From: Artocarpus heterophyllus
Taxonomy: Eukaryota > Streptophyta > Magnoliopsida > Rosales > Moraceae
DNA: 64,000 nt
Direction of reading: 5' to 3'
Assembly (NCBI GenBank): GCA_025403435.1
Contig: CM046348.1
Location: forward strand, 17,335,679 to 17,399,678
The notes below the pieces were generated by a model. It did not search any database and had not been told where the DNA came from. It saw nothing but the letters and a program-made list of their open reading frames with translations. Both the position numbers and the translations under genes were made by a program. Within the stretch, counting starts at the first letter, position 1; the number at the start of each line of letters is the position of its first letter. Below, piece by piece: positions 33,029 to 46,763 of the stretch.

Positions 33029-35953
33029 GGCATAATTTGGTACTCCCTCTAGAACTTATCAAAAAAACACCACATGTTCTAATCACACCACAAGAACCCA
33101 CGATATTTCCTTCTATGTCTCGTCTTTGGACTCCCCACCTTACTCCAAGTCGACTTTGCTTGCCTTCCATCCAACTAATGTACTCCAAACCTTCAATCAA
33201 TGAACATATCCTCCTCGGACTTTTTGGATTGAGAAGATGCACTCTAGTAGACATAAAGGCTATGAGAGAATTTTTGAAGTCTAAAACACTAAGAGGTTAC
33301 TCAAGTTTTCTCTCACTTGAAAGTTCTGAATCCAAAGTCCAAGTCGGCTTTCTTAAATAAGAAAATCCTAGTCATGTGTTCCATTTAGATATATTAACTT
33401 AAGCCTAGGATCGAATCTCAACTAATCCAACATGAAAACTGAACTCAGTTGCTGAAAATATGCAATATCTTCATTGAACTAAAATTTAGAAATGGCCTAC
33501 AAATAGTGCACAATCTTCACGGGCTATATCTATACTCTGCTAAAAAACTACAATACAAAAAGATTTAAACTTCAGCATTTAATATGTTAGTTTCTATATT
33601 TAAATTTTGAACGAAGTTCAATCTTATTATGAAAAATGTTTGTTAAAACTTCTACAACACTTAGAGATTAAGTTAAGGCAATCAAAGATGAACCTAGACT
33701 CAAAGAAGCACAAGAGTAACTTAACAAAAAATTCAAATTATAAGATATGGAAATATTAGACACAAAGTCAAATTTAAATCACATAATCAACAGCCAACAT
33801 ATTTAGATATTCACAAAATATTCCAGTCTCCACAGAATCCAAATTGAACAAATAAACCGTGCCTTACAAAAAAAAAAATAGATTGAAATAATTTAAAATT
33901 CAAATATCACACATCCGACATATAACTTAGCCACAAAGTCATCAACAAATCTGAGTAAACAAATTGAAACTTTAAATGTCAATAATCCGGATAAACACAA
34001 CAAAACTTTCAGGAATAATATCAAGTAAATTAAATACATTTGAACCTAAGAAGTCAAAAAAAAATCACACATGTGAAAATGTACACGTACTATGGTTAAA
34101 AACCCTAACAGTACACTATCCTACCTCACTTAAAAAAATAGTTAATTTTCTTAATAGTTTGTATTAGATATTGATGACAAAGCAAACTTTGAAACTAAAG
34201 AATTTCCACACATTTAAAAAGGACAACATGAACAATTAAATCTTGTATAATTCACGCAACCCTCACAAATATACCATTATAGAATTTGATTCGACAATAT
34301 TTTCTTTAACATATTAAATTTTGTGATTTATTGCTTTAACTCACAAGTGATTACTATACTTATCTATAAGATCTATAAGATGATATAGAAATGGTAATGC
34401 TTTAATTTCAACCACTAAGAGGCAATTTTTATTCAACATTTTTATTTCTTTCTTTTTTTGGTTGCTCTCTCAACTTTCTTTTAAAAAAAAAAAGAAAAAT
34501 ATACTCATAAAATATATATCAAAGAATATATACATTTATTTTCTTAATTTTTTCAACCATTATTATATATAATATAAATTTATTAATATTTGTTTAATCA
34601 TTTTTTTATATATGTTATAATAATTTTCTAATAATTTATACAAGTTTTTCAAAATTTTAAAACAATTGAGTTCGTATTTTGAATCATAATTATATCTTTA
34701 TCTATGAAAATGTAAATGTATATGTTGGGGGTAAAAATAGGACCTTGGACATAACTGTATACGAGTCAAAATAGATCGAAGGAAGTCAACTGGCTAGATC
34801 AACTAAAAATGACAAGTCGACTTGAGCTCATAATCGACTGGAGACCAACAGGGCCCATACAGAATCAATCAAAAAAGGATCACCCTTAGATCCTACAAAG
34901 ACCAAATCAGTCAAATCTGCAAATAAAGGCAACAATTACGTCAATCTCAGAGGAGAAGCAACCTCAAGCCAAATAAGGAAACAAGCAAACAGGAAAGTCA
35001 ACTGGAAGCAAATAAGGAAGTTATTATTTCTTTGGTCAATTCAAAATCAACTCCAAAATCAGGCAATTAGGAGACATAATTTGTTCCCTATAAACATGGG
35101 ATTGATCTCACGAATTAAGCATCTTTGTACTCTAGATATTCACACACTCTCTCTAAATCCCCTATTGTCTTTCTCCATTCTCTATCACCTCAAATTTTGT
35201 CTTATTTCTCTACATAGTGAAACCTTGAAACCTACAGTAAACGTAGCCTCTATTCGAGAGGCGAGCCACTATAAATATGTGTGTCTATTTACTTTTATCG
35301 TACTTTATGCTTTGTTCTCGTCACAGGGTGTCTAGACACTAACCGACTAATTTCCACTCTATCAACTCCCGAGAATAGCCATTGGTCCTTAAACAAATTT
35401 TATTATAGAATTCACCCTCTATAGTATACATGTTCAAGTTCTACTCCAAAGTGTAAGTTGAATTTTAACAACTATTTTATCTATTTAATTTTATAATAAT
35501 AGATTATTAGAAAATAATTTTTATACTAAAATATTAATAACATACTTAATAATTTAAGATAATTCTTTTTTCTACAAAAAGAATACATAATAGGTGTCTA
35601 GGTACATCCCTCGTACTAGTATTTATAATAGGTGTCTTTTAATATGCTAAAAGGTAAGGGCAAACCAATGATAATAGCTCTACATTTTTTAAAATGTAAT
35701 TCTGCTTTTTAGATATTAAATCCATGTTGCAATTTTCTTGAGTATCAACAAAAATAAACAAATAAAAATCAAAGTTGATTATTCTTTAGCGAAATTTGAA
35801 GATCAAAGTTATTGCTTTTGAGAGTTTTCTCATACATTATATGTAGTAGGATGGAAAGTAAAATAAGATTTTGAAAATGAGAATGATTAAAAAAAAGAAA
35901 ATCATTTTTTTCCTTTTTTGTTGTCTAGAGTGATTGGAGGGAGAAAAAATAGG
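33029..35953. other. intergenic, no gene recognised
   Basis: The first few hundred bases may be internal remnant of the LTR element to the left. The rest is AT-rich with short frames that resemble nothing I know. Confidence 0.45.
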
Positions 35954-36440
35954 TTACTAAACAATTGTCATCTTTCCTCCTTACTTATTATATTTTAATT
36001 TAAGATGAGGTTAAATAAGTAATTAGAAATTGATTGAGTCTAGAGCTATTAAATTGAGATTTGTTCATAATTCATGTTTGAATTAGTTTTGTAACTTATT
36101 TTGTCACTCTTTTTTTTTCCTTAATAAACTTATCTCTTCTATTATAATTTTGTAAAGCAATGTGTGTTAAATAAAGATGTAGTAGAATAATGTAAGATTA
36201 CTAAACAATTGTCATTTTTCCTCCTTATTTATTATATTCGATTTAAGATTAGGTTAAATAAGTAATTAGAAATTGATTGAGTCTCTAGGCTTATTAAATT
36301 GAGATTTGTTCATAATTAATGTTTTGAATTAGTTTTTGTATTTTACTTCGTCACTTTTTTATAAGAAACTTAGCACTTCTATTATAATTTTGCAAAGCAA
36401 TGTGTGTTAAACAAAGATGTAATAGAATAATGTACATTCT
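35954..36440. repeat. 244-bp imperfect tandem duplication
   Basis: TTACTAAACAATTGTCAT at 35954 and 36198 begins two copies that run through AAATTGATTGAGTCT, GAGATTTGTTCATAAT and GCAATGTGTGTTAAA. A shorter duplication (AAATTATCTCTTATTTTAAG) follows at about 36450-36575. Confidence 0.88.
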
Positions 36441-36904
36441 ATTTTTTTAGAAATTATCTCTTATTTTAAGTTTGACAAACTAGTTTATTATGATTTTGTA
36501 AAGTAATTGTGTTATTGTACATTCCATTTTTGGGATATTATCTCTTATTTTAAGTTTGACAAACTTTACCCACTTATCATTTGGCGTATTAAGGTATGGT
36601 CTTAAATTTTAAGTTAGCCCAGTTGCGATGGGTCATATGTATAGACAATCCCCTTTGTAAGGGGTTCGATGTGTTCAGTGAAGATGCTTCTTTTGGGATA
36701 TATAGGTAAGACATTTTCTATCTCTATTTTAGAGGGAGAAAAGTGATAAATGTTTTCTCTTGAAATCTCTCAATTTGTTGAGGGACTTAATATTATGGGT
36801 TTAACATTGATTAGTTTCTCTTCATTTCTTTCCTTCTTTTTTTTCCTAACAAATAAGGAGATAATTAGGTGGCATACTACTTTTACTAATGAGTTTTATG
36901 TTTT

Positions 36905-36952
36905 ATATATATATATATATATACATGTATATATGTATATATATATATATAT
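36905..36952. repeat. (AT)n microsatellite
   Basis: Interrupted AT repeat with ATAC/ATGT interruptions, close to 50 bp. Confidence 0.9.
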
Positions 36953-37570
36953 TTGAAACAATTGATTCGTACCACTTGTACAAGCCTTTAAGTCCAACTA
37001 CCACCCTTTGTTGATGGTTGTTTTTGTACCATTCTTTTACGAAAGCCCAGGCCTAGGATCCCATCTTTTGATGTGAGTGGGCTCCATACATGGACCCAAC
37101 TCACGCTTGAGGAACTCATGTAGGTCATGGTTTGGTGGATCATAAGTAAGCAAAACTGCTTGTTTGTTTTGGCTGAATTCAATTTTAATCCTATTTGGGG
37201 GATTAAATAAATTTAGTCTAAAATGGGCAAGTGAGAGAAATCATCCCAAAAAGCCTATGTTTTATTCTTAGAAATCAATTATGAGAAATTCCAAGCCCAA
37301 TAGCTCATAAATAGGCCAAAAATCACAAGAAAATCCAAATAAAAGGCCAAAAAACCATAAAATCTAATAACAATTTGTGTCAAGATTTGTCGTTGGAGCA
37401 CCTCTTAAATGTCTTTGGGAACCTATAAAGATACACTTTTGGCGATGCCCTAGGGCATGTCAAACTCCAGCTCTTCTTTAGCTAAATATGGTAAGATAAT
37501 ACTCTTGAAGATGGACTGGCACTTATGAGCCCCTAGAGATAGCAAGTTAAACCTTATCGACCTGACACAA

Positions 37571-39321
37571 TCATAACTCTATAAAAATAGTGTTATTTAT
37601 ATACTTTAATGCATATATTTTTGCTATATCATTGATATTTTTATTTAAATTTGTTTGCTTTTATATATTTTATTTCTATTCTTATTAATTTTGACTTTAT
37701 TTGTTTTTATTTCAATTGAATTTATTATTATTACTACTGCTACCACTAGTATTTTAATTATTATTAGTCCTTCCACTTATTTTATTTTCCTCTTTTGTGT
37801 AGGTAACATGGAATAAGGGCTAAAATGAAATTAGGAGCAATATAGGGTCAAAAGAGAGAGTGAAATTTGAATTCCAAAGGTCTAATGCAATCATCACTAG
37901 CGCGAATGAAAAAGGGCCAACACTTTCCATTAGAGCCGTCAAATCAAACCAAGAAAGGCTTAGATTCATACGTTGATGACACAGCCAACAAGCACGTGTC
38001 CAGCACCTACTGCAGCAACTCCTTGGTGAAGTGCAGCACAACACGTGTCCTGCGTGCAAGCCCACTACCCAGCTCTGTGCGCTATCTAGTGCTTCGTGCT
38101 ACTCGTCTGTCACCGGGCACGCACTCTCACTAGTCTATGTCTACCATGTTGCCTCCTCAGCCTAGCTTGCCAATGGCTGCTCGCCGCCTATCCAGACACA
38201 CATAAGCCTTCATTCTAGCCAATTTTCTCTAATTTTTAAGAACCTAGCCACCATTTTTTGGGAAGCAGCATGCCATTTTTTAAACATAGAGCCGAGGAGC
38301 TGAAAGGCTCAATTATTTTGGGAGCTGAGATTCCCAAGAGAGAAAAATGAGAAGAAAAAGAAAAAAAATTAGTTTTAAGTTTTATTTTAGTTTTCATTTT
38401 TATTTTTATTTTTATTTTTATTTTTATTTTTATTTTTTAGTTTTAGATTTGCTTTGCTTATTTTTCTTTTGAAAACACCATTGAAAAGTATTTTGGAGCT
38501 ACGAAAAGGAAGAAGAAGAAGATTTAGGAGAGGGGGAGCTTAGGGTTCATGACACTTTCATTTTAGTGATTTCTTTTGGTTTTTTCTTTTCTAAATTTTT
38601 GTTTATGCTAAATATGCTTGAATATTGGTGTTATTTATTTTTATTTTGATTTTTAGTTCTATTTTCATTTGGGACTTGAGTTGTGTTCTAGGGTTCTAAT
38701 AAATCCTATTTATGGATTTTGCTTTGTTTTGGCTTTCTTGGATTATTGTTGATTATTAGAACTGCCTATTCTATTATGTTTTGGCCAATCATTAGGAGAG
38801 ATTGTTTGACAAATGAAATTAGAAAATGGAGTTTGCATCTTGATCAATAATAGGGTAACATGAGCAATTTGGAATAGGAATATGTCCTTAGTGCATGCGT
38901 AGTCATTTTGAATACTTAAACTTAATGAATTTATGTTAATTAATTCCTTATAGGAATATAGAGGTCTTAGTTAACATGAATGTCCCTACTAGTTTATCGG
39001 AAGAGACCAGTAGGTAATTTAGTACATTCTACTAACAATTCCATGAATTAAACTAATCAATTAGATAGAATTTAATTCAAATGAAAATCGGTGAAATTGG
39101 ATCTGTAGAGTTTGTTTTTATTATTTTAGTTTCATTTATTTAATTTTGATTTTATGAGTTTCATTTTATTTTCCTTTAAATTGATTATTCAAATTATCTT
39201 AGAGTTAAGATAATTTTGGTAATTAACAAAAATTAAACACAATCTTGTGAAAACGATATCCGTATTCTTGTTACATTTTATTACTTGTATGATTTCGTGC
39301 ACTTACAGTTTTAGACCAACA
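37571..39321 (+). repeat. 5' LTR of element E
   Basis: It begins TCATAACTCTATAAAA (the canonical TG has become TC) and ends GACCAACA. Length is 1751 bp. It aligns throughout with 41900-43697 and contains a run of TTTTTA units at about 38395-38440 and a CTTAGGGTTCATGAC segment near 38540. Confidence 0.87.
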
Positions 39322-41899
39322 AGTTTTTGGCACTGCTTTTGGGGATTGCTTAGTTTAGTTTTGGTTAATATTGATACTAATTGGCTCTAGGATTAATTTG
39401 AATCTTTTATTTTTTTTGTTCTCTTTTGTTTTTTATTTTTTTGAGTTTTGTTTATTTGATTGACGAACTTTGAGATGTTTGATTGACAAGTGCTCTTGAG
39501 TTTTGCCCAACAAGATTTAGAACCACTGTTTAGTGATTGGTGGAGATACAAAAGATTGCTAATTGAGTTTCTCTACCACGGTTTCTCCAAGGAGTGTCAA
39601 TTGTAAGTTTTCCTCAATGACTTATGCAACATAACAAGAAATGGGGTAGAATATGGAGATGTTACTTCCACTTTTTACCAAAGATCTGTCAATGAAGCCT
39701 ACCTTTTGTTAGAAGACATGGTCGGGTTTGATTGTTGGAATTGAAATTGTCTGTGGAACAACGAAGGTTAGTAGGACAATTCGAACACTATGGAGCCATG
39801 GTTTGACACCCAACCTAAAGAGATGGAAGCATCCCCTCAACTACAAACTTTATTCGCTCAAAGTATAAAGAGGTTGGATGAAATGCTATGGGAAAGGTTG
39901 AATATAATGGTAGAGGAATCATTTGAAACCGTGCAACGGGCGGCAGCAATGTTGAACATTTTGAGGAATTAAGAGTGTCCATACCTACCATGGATGCTCC
40001 AATGGAACATATGCAAGATTGCCACTTTGAAATGCCGACACCAAGAGAGGAGCACTTGGAGATGTTAACAAGGACTCTCTGAGTGAGGATGAGAAACAAG
40101 ACTTGGTCATTGAAGAAAATTCACAAGAACTGTATGGTGCCCCATCTTTGTTGCCTACTTCACTTATCAAAGATCACATCTATGAAGATCCAACGTGGCC
40201 GACACCTTCTTCTTCTTCCTTAACATCACTCATAGAAGCCTACCAACCATATTCAATGAAGCTGAATCTTGTTGGTGCCATGTGTAACATATTTCTCCCA
40301 AGCTTGAGGGCAGTCCAACACAAGACTTATATGTGGTATTGTATGACACCTACTATAGGCAGAAGCTGCTCTTTGACTTGTGCTTCTGCAAAAGTCAAGC
40401 CGATGACTTAAAATCAAGCGCTTCTTTAGAGGCAACCCAAGTTTCATATGCTTTTTCTTTTGATTTGAATTTTGAGTTTTGTTTTCAAGTTTGGAAACTT
40501 TTTACTTTGTTTTTCTCTCTTTTCTTTTGTTGGTGCAAATGGTGGAACCAATAGGTGTTGGAGCAGTAAGAGGTGCCTATGAGCTTCAAGGACATCAAGC
40601 CATGGTTAAGCACCAATGAGAATGAATGAAGGGGTTTTTCTTATACTTTCTTCTTCTTCTTTTTTTGTGCTTTCCCATACATTGGGGATTTTGTGCATAT
40701 TGAGTATAGGGGAAAAAAATAAAAATTTTGTTTTATTGTTTTCTTTTGCTTTTTGGATAACTTTGAAAATTTTAATAAGTTTTGAATAAATAGAGAATTT
40801 GTGCTTTCGTTGGTGATTTCTCATGGATCAATGATAAGAACTATGGTTGGAAATTTTGCATTGCTAGTTGAAAAGTATGAATATTGTGTACTTTTGTGCT
40901 TAGTTCTTGAATTTGCTTCATTTTGATTGTGATTGTTCCATATTGAGCATTATGTCTTGGTCTTTAAGTTGTCTATATTTTTGGTGAATGTTTGTGTAAT
41001 TACACAATTAGGAAGATCTCCCAACTTCTAGAATTTGCTTGATTTGCTCTCAAGGCAAAATCTTAGATCTCACTATATTAAGGAAATAACTAAGGCAATC
41101 CTTGAAACATTTGAGCCTACTTTAACAAAATTCTGTCCCTAGCTTACCTCTTTGAGCCCAATTTTCCTTTTCTCTATTAGCCACATTATTGGCCTAGCTT
41201 TTAAATAATTTCCTTTCCATTACCCTATTCTAAGCATATGATCTTTGTAGGAACTATTTGAGTTATGCTAAAATGTTGAGAGCAAGGGTGGAGTTTAGAA
41301 GTTTTATTTTGTATTATATGTTTATGTTTGGGGGAAAAAAAAGAAAAAAGAAAAGGTGCTACATCTTTGGTTCATGAAAAAGTTCAACTTAAGTTTGAGG
41401 GTGTCACTTGGAGAATAGAAATGAGCTCTACAAAGGTCCTAGATTGATGAGTATGCTTAGGAGGTTGGGCAACATAACTCTCTTATATCCTAACTTTACC
41501 TAAGCCTAGCATTACAAGCCTAATGAAGTCTTAAGGATACTTGGTGTAGTATAGGTCTATATTAGTGGAGAGAGACATGAAAAGTAAACCTATGGGCTTG
41601 TTTATTTTCCTTGAGATTCTTGCTAGTTTCATATTTCCATAAGCTTATCGAACTTACATATGATTAAAAAGTGAAAAGGCTACACACACTTGGAGAATCC
41701 AATTACAATTATGACATACTTTAGAATTAATCACAAAGCTTGGTCAACTTTTGCACTTTACTTGAGCTGTGCACTTTGGTCAATCTTTGAGGAAATTTGG
41801 TTGAATTGCCATTTTAGCACAATTTGCCTCTAGTTTATTTTTATTTTTATTTTTTCTTGTTTTTGCTCAAAGACTAACAAAATAGTAAGTTTGAGGGTA
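39322..41899 (+). other. internal region of element E, no pol genes
   Basis: It contains a primer binding site remnant at 39328-39348, a 60-codon frame at 39790-39972 (MEPWFDTQPKEMEAS...) and another at 40103-40411. Both could be gag-like relics but I do not recognise them. From 40440 to 41880 it is T-rich with no frame worth naming. The polypurine tract is 41887-41899. Confidence 0.7.
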
Positions 41900-42060
41900 T
41901 GATAACTCTATAAAATAGACTTATTTTTATAATATAATGCACATATTTTGCTATATTCTTGATATTTTATTTAATTTTGTTTACTTTTATATATTTTATT
42001 TCTATTCTTATTAATTTTAATTTTATTTGTTTTTATTTTAATTGAATTTTATTATTAGTA

Positions 42061-42138
<78 letters not shown>

Positions 42139-43697
42139 CTTCCATTTATTTTATTTTCCTCTTTTTTGTAGGTAAAATGGGTGAAAGGGGCTAAAATGAA
42201 AACTGGGAGCAATTTAGGGTCAAAAAAGACAGTGAAAATTCAAATTTCAATGGTCTAATGCAATTATCACTAGCACGAATAAAAAAAGGACAACACTCTC
42301 CATTAGCGTAGTCAGATCAAACCAGGAAAGGTTTAGATTTGCACATGGAGGACACAGCCAACAAGTGCACATCCAACGCCTACTGCAGCAGCTCCTAGAT
42401 GAAGTGCAACATGACATGTGTCCCGCATGTAGGCCCACTACCTAGCTCCATGTGCTATATAGTGCTTTGAGCCACTCGTCCGTCTCCGTGCATCCTACCC
42501 TCTCATAAGCCTGAGTTTGCCATGTTGCCTACTCTGCCCATCTCACCACATGTTCAGACATGCATAAGCCCTCATTCTAGCTATTTTTTCCTGATTTTTA
42601 AGAGCCCAGCCACCTTTTTTTTAGGAGGAGCACACGATTTTTCAAACACAGAGTTAAGAAGCTGAAAAGCTCCATTCTTTTAGGAGCTGAGATTCCTAAG
42701 AGAGAAAAATGAAAAGAAAAAGAAAAGAAATAATATTTAGTTTTAAGTTTTATTTTAGTTTTAGTTTTTATTTTTAATTTTAGTTTTAGATTTGATTTAT
42801 TTATTTTTATTTTGAAAACACCATTGAAGAGTACTTTGGAGCTACAAAAAGGAAGAAGAAGAAAATTTGGGATAAGGGAGCTTGGGTTTGTGACACCTCC
42901 ATTTTGGTGATTGCTTTCTCTTTTCTTTTCTTTTTTTTTTCTAAATTTTAGTATATTCTAAATATGCTTGAATATTGGTGTTGTTTATGTTTATTTTTAT
43001 TTTTTGTCTTATTTTCATTTATGACTTGAGTTATGTTCTAGGGTCCTAATAAATCCTATTACTGGATTTTGCTTTATTTTTACTCTCTTGGATTATTGTT
43101 GATTATTGGAAATTGCTTATTCTATTATGTGCTTAATGCTCTTATGGATTTGGCCAACCATTAGGAAAGGTTGTTGGACTTAAATGAAATTGAAAAATGG
43201 AATTTGGGTCTTAATCAATAATAGGGTGGCATGTGCAATTTGGAATAGGAATACATTCTTAGTGGTGGTGTAGTCAATGTGAATGCTTAAACTTAATGAA
43301 TTTGTGTTAATTAGCTCCTCATAGGAATACAGAGGTCTTAATTAACATGAATATGCCTACTAGTTTATAGGAAGAGACGAGTAGGTAATTTAGTGCATTT
43401 GACTAACAATTCTATTGATTAAAACTAATCACTTAGAGAGAATTTAATTGAAACAAAGTTAATAAGTGAAATTGGATCCTCAAAGTTTGTTTTTATTATT
43501 TTAGTTTTGTTTACTTAATTTTAATTTTATTAGTTTCCTCTTATTTTCTTTTGAATCAATTATTCAAATAATCTTAAAGTTAAGAAAATTTTGGTAATTA
43601 ATAAAAATTAAACACAATCTTCATGGGAATGATATCTGTACTCTTGATAAACTTTATTACTTGTACGATTCTGTGCACCTGCGGATTCCAACCAGCA
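41900..43697 (+). repeat. 3' LTR of element E
   Basis: It begins TGATAACTCTATAAAATAG and ends ACCAGCA. Length is 1798 bp. Clear single-base and small-indel divergence from the 5' LTR indicates an old insertion. Most of the length difference comes from the expanded ATT repeat at 42063-42137. Confidence 0.87.
42063..42137. repeat. (ATT)n microsatellite, about 25 units
   Basis: An almost pure ATT run. The corresponding place in the 5' LTR (about 37723-37765) has only a few mixed ATT/ACT units, so this array expanded after insertion. Confidence 0.97.
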
Positions 43698-44399
43698 CAA
43701 AATCTGAACCCAAAGCTAGAAATCTAGACAAAAGATTTGATCATCATAAATCATGGATTTTTGGCACCGAATCAAACTATTTTTAGTATAACAAAAGACA
43801 TACTTAGAATGCCACCTGATCAGTTTGCTCAGGGGGAAGTATGCATGCAAGTCTGACCTTGACATAGAACACGCTTTTTGGAGCAATTGCCCAAAACCTC
43901 CCCCTTTTTTCGTATAAATACCCAACTTCATTTCCACACACCTAGATTAGCTTGATCTCTCTTTATTAGCCAAAATGGCAATTTTCTCCTAATTTTCCCT
44001 CTCTTTAAGTTTGTGACCTTTGATCTTAGAAAGCTTTTTCAAGGTCTATGTGCTTCGGACTTCACTGTTCTTAGAGAGTTCTCACCAGGTCTGTACCATT
44101 CGAACCATAGCTACTCTAAGAGCCCTTCTAAGTTGACATAACATGATGCTTTCTTTATGGAAGACTTAAGACAATCGAACAATGGGGTCATAACTTTAAC
44201 ATAATGCTCCCCTTGTTAGAGACATGTAAATATCATATCTTAGTTTACCTTCTTGTAAAGTTTAGTGAACATACCTTATGTCATGATAAGCATATGAAAT
44301 GCTAAACAAAAACTTGGTGTTTAAATATTTAGCTTAACAAATGCTAGCATTTGAAACATACACAAATCATTTGAAAACATTTCTTTATACTATATGTGA
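43698..44399. other. unassigned sequence with LTR-like promoter phrase
   Basis: CGTATAAATACCC at about 43911 followed by a pyrimidine-rich leader looks like a retrotransposon R/U5 start on the plus strand, but I could not find LTR ends. No coding sequence. Confidence 0.35.
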
Positions 44400-46230
44400 G
44401 GTTTGAGCTTACTTGGATTCCACTCTAGCACTTTCTAACTTAATCCTTTCCTTCTATTAGTGAGCTTTGTATCCTGTTCAGACGACACCCGACTATTCAT
44501 TTAAATCTTTATCGTCGATCTATTTCCGTAGATCATAACATAAACAAACTATTGTTGGATTGTATGTTACATCATACGGTTTTTGCATGTAATGTTATAC
44601 GGAACCTTTTTCGCTTAGAGACATTAAGCTAATTCGAAAAGCTCAGTGTTTGTTTTTAAACCGTATCAAAAAACTTCATAATTCATTCTCATGAAATTTA
44701 TAAGACAAATTTTGTATAGAATTGACTAAAATCTAATTCACAAACTTTAATAGTGTTGATGAGGTCTACAACTTTTGTGTTTTAACTTTTTCCAAAATCA
44801 ATCATGTTGATGGTGTTTTGGCCACTTTTTAAAATGGGTATAATTGAAAAGCTTCATTTTCTACTTATTCCAATTCGAATTTGAGGAAGATTTCTTTACT
44901 AAAGTTGTTCTTCTTGATGTTTCTAATAAAACTCTTGTTAAGCTTAGAAATCAATTCAACCTCTAAGTGTCTCAAAAAACATAAATCTTTGATATCTATT
45001 ATTTCTGTTGCAATTGAACAGATTTGTTTTCTTACATATGCAGGTCCTTTTCCAGCCTTTTTGACATATCCACAAACACATAACATACAAAATAGCCATG
45101 TCATATAGTTTTCCTTTTATGCCAGAATCCATAACATTTATCAAACACTTGGCATGCATCACTAATCAAAACATAATCTTACTTAGGGTTGTGCTCAAAA
45201 GTTTCCAAAACACATGTATTCATTCTTGAAATTTACAATTCTCTAATTCTCTTTGAAAATAAATCGACAACATACCCAGAACATAACCATATCATAATCA
45301 TAACATATCCATCAAAACCCTAAATCAAACTTTGAATTTACAAAACAAAATTAAGTTTTAACTTGATAACCTCTATAAACCTTCTCCAAAGCACTTGTTC
45401 TTCTTTCTAAGAATGATTTGGAAGCTTGAATCATGATGAACTTTGAAAGAAGCATGGCTAAAGGGGTTGATTTCATGGGAAAAATGAAGAAGGAAAAAAA
45501 ACTAAGCTTTTCTTTCAATATAGCCCTTGGGTATTTATAGACCAAAGCAAGGACTAGTTTGTAATTAAAATATTTGCTAAAAAGCCCTCCTTAAAATTTG
45601 ATTTTTCCCCTTAAAATAGTGTTGAATTTCTACAACTTTAAAGGAGCCAAGTTTGACTTTGACTTTTGCAATCCAAGTTTGCACTATGCAGTATTTTTTT
45701 CATACTGCTGGTATAATTTCTTATTTGTCCATGAGCTTCCACAAGCTTCCATAATTATCTATACTTTCCATACACTATAATTCCCACACTGCTTGAATTC
45801 CATACTGTGTAATTCCTACACTACTTAATTTTATAAAGTAAAATTTCCATACTGCTTAATTTATATACTATATAAATTCCATATTGCACAATTTTATACA
45901 ATATAATTTGTATACCATGTTGCAACATGTTATGCAACAATTTAATGTCTAGCTTATTTTGCATGTTGTCTAACTTTCATCTGTATATTGTTCATACTTT
46001 GCTTAGGATTATGGCATGTCATTTGAATCTTGCAGATCCCATATTTATTTTCATAGAATTTGTCACAAAAATTAGATTTAAAAAATAATCCTTGTGACAC
46101 TTATATTTCCTTCATAGCACTTAACAAATTTTTGAGCACAATTTGAGTCTCAAAAAATTTGTACCTAAATTGCTTCAATAATCCCTAAATATTGCTTGCT
46201 TAATGCACTAAGAATTTCTCGGGAGTTATA
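44400..46230 (-). repeat. probable Ty3/gypsy LTR, minus orientation
   Basis: Read on the minus strand, the right end TATAACTCCCGAGAAATTC resembles a decayed TGTAAC...CCCGAGAAATTC start of Tekay/Del-like LTRs. A TATAAATACCC promoter phrase (about 45533, minus) is followed by a leader holding a 64-codon frame (45351-45545), a layout common in these LTRs. The left boundary is not defined. Confidence 0.45.
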
Positions 46231-46763
46231 AATACTGTGGATTTGTAAGGTATCTTTCTATCCTTTCCTTATGAGAAACCATCATACCCATTACTCCTCT
46301 GAGATAGTACCAGTCATACCGATGGCCTTCTCTGGAGAAGTTTTGCTCTAAGAATACCTCCATTAACTTTTTGCCTTCTTCTCTCACCATATCTAGCTCA
46401 CATGTTGTTCATTTTCTCTTCTTGTGGCTACCCTTTGGTGAGAATAGCAACAAAGTGGGCCCTAGGAGCCATTTTCCTTTGGATCACTCTGGACCTAATC
46501 ATCCCCACTATTCTATTGGAGGTCCTATGAGCTTTTTGAAGAACTTTGACATCATTGAAATCGTTGCCAACAAATAATACATATGTGTGTGTACCTCCGA
46601 TATGTCATACCCTCTAGATCTACTGAACCCTAACATAAGAGCGACTCCACTAGGGAAGTTAGGTTGCTAACTCATCAGGGCACTAAGGGCTAAGAGAACA
46701 TGCCTCGTAGCAGAAGGAACTTTTATGGACATGGATGAATCTGGCTTCGAGCATGAAACTTAA

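Larger units (their letters stand above)
37571..43697 (+). mobile_element. non-autonomous LTR retrotransposon E (Athila/Tat-like)
   Basis: Two direct LTRs (37571-39321 and 41900-43697) flank about 2.58 kb of internal sequence. After the left LTR, AGTTTTTGGCACTGCTTTTG matches a decayed TGGCGCCGTTGCCGGGG primer binding site. Before the right LTR, AAGTTTGAGGGTA is the polypurine tract. The internal part has no protease, reverse transcriptase, RNase H or integrase; only short frames and the phrase AAGCGCTTC...GGCAACCCAAG (about 40415-40442), which in related gypsy elements sits after the last ORF. It must have been mobilised in trans. CACAA precedes the left LTR and CAAAA follows the right one, a five-base target duplication with one mismatch. 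Confidence 0.85.

Noticed and set aside
37820..38065. Cys/Trp-rich minus-strand ORF
   Set aside because: A recognisable sibling occurs at 42247-42438 in the other LTR of element E, so it is LTR sequence rather than a gene.
45351..45545. 64-codon minus-strand ORF as a gene
   Set aside because: It lies just downstream of a TATAAATACCC promoter phrase inside an LTR-like region and resembles the leader of gypsy LTRs.
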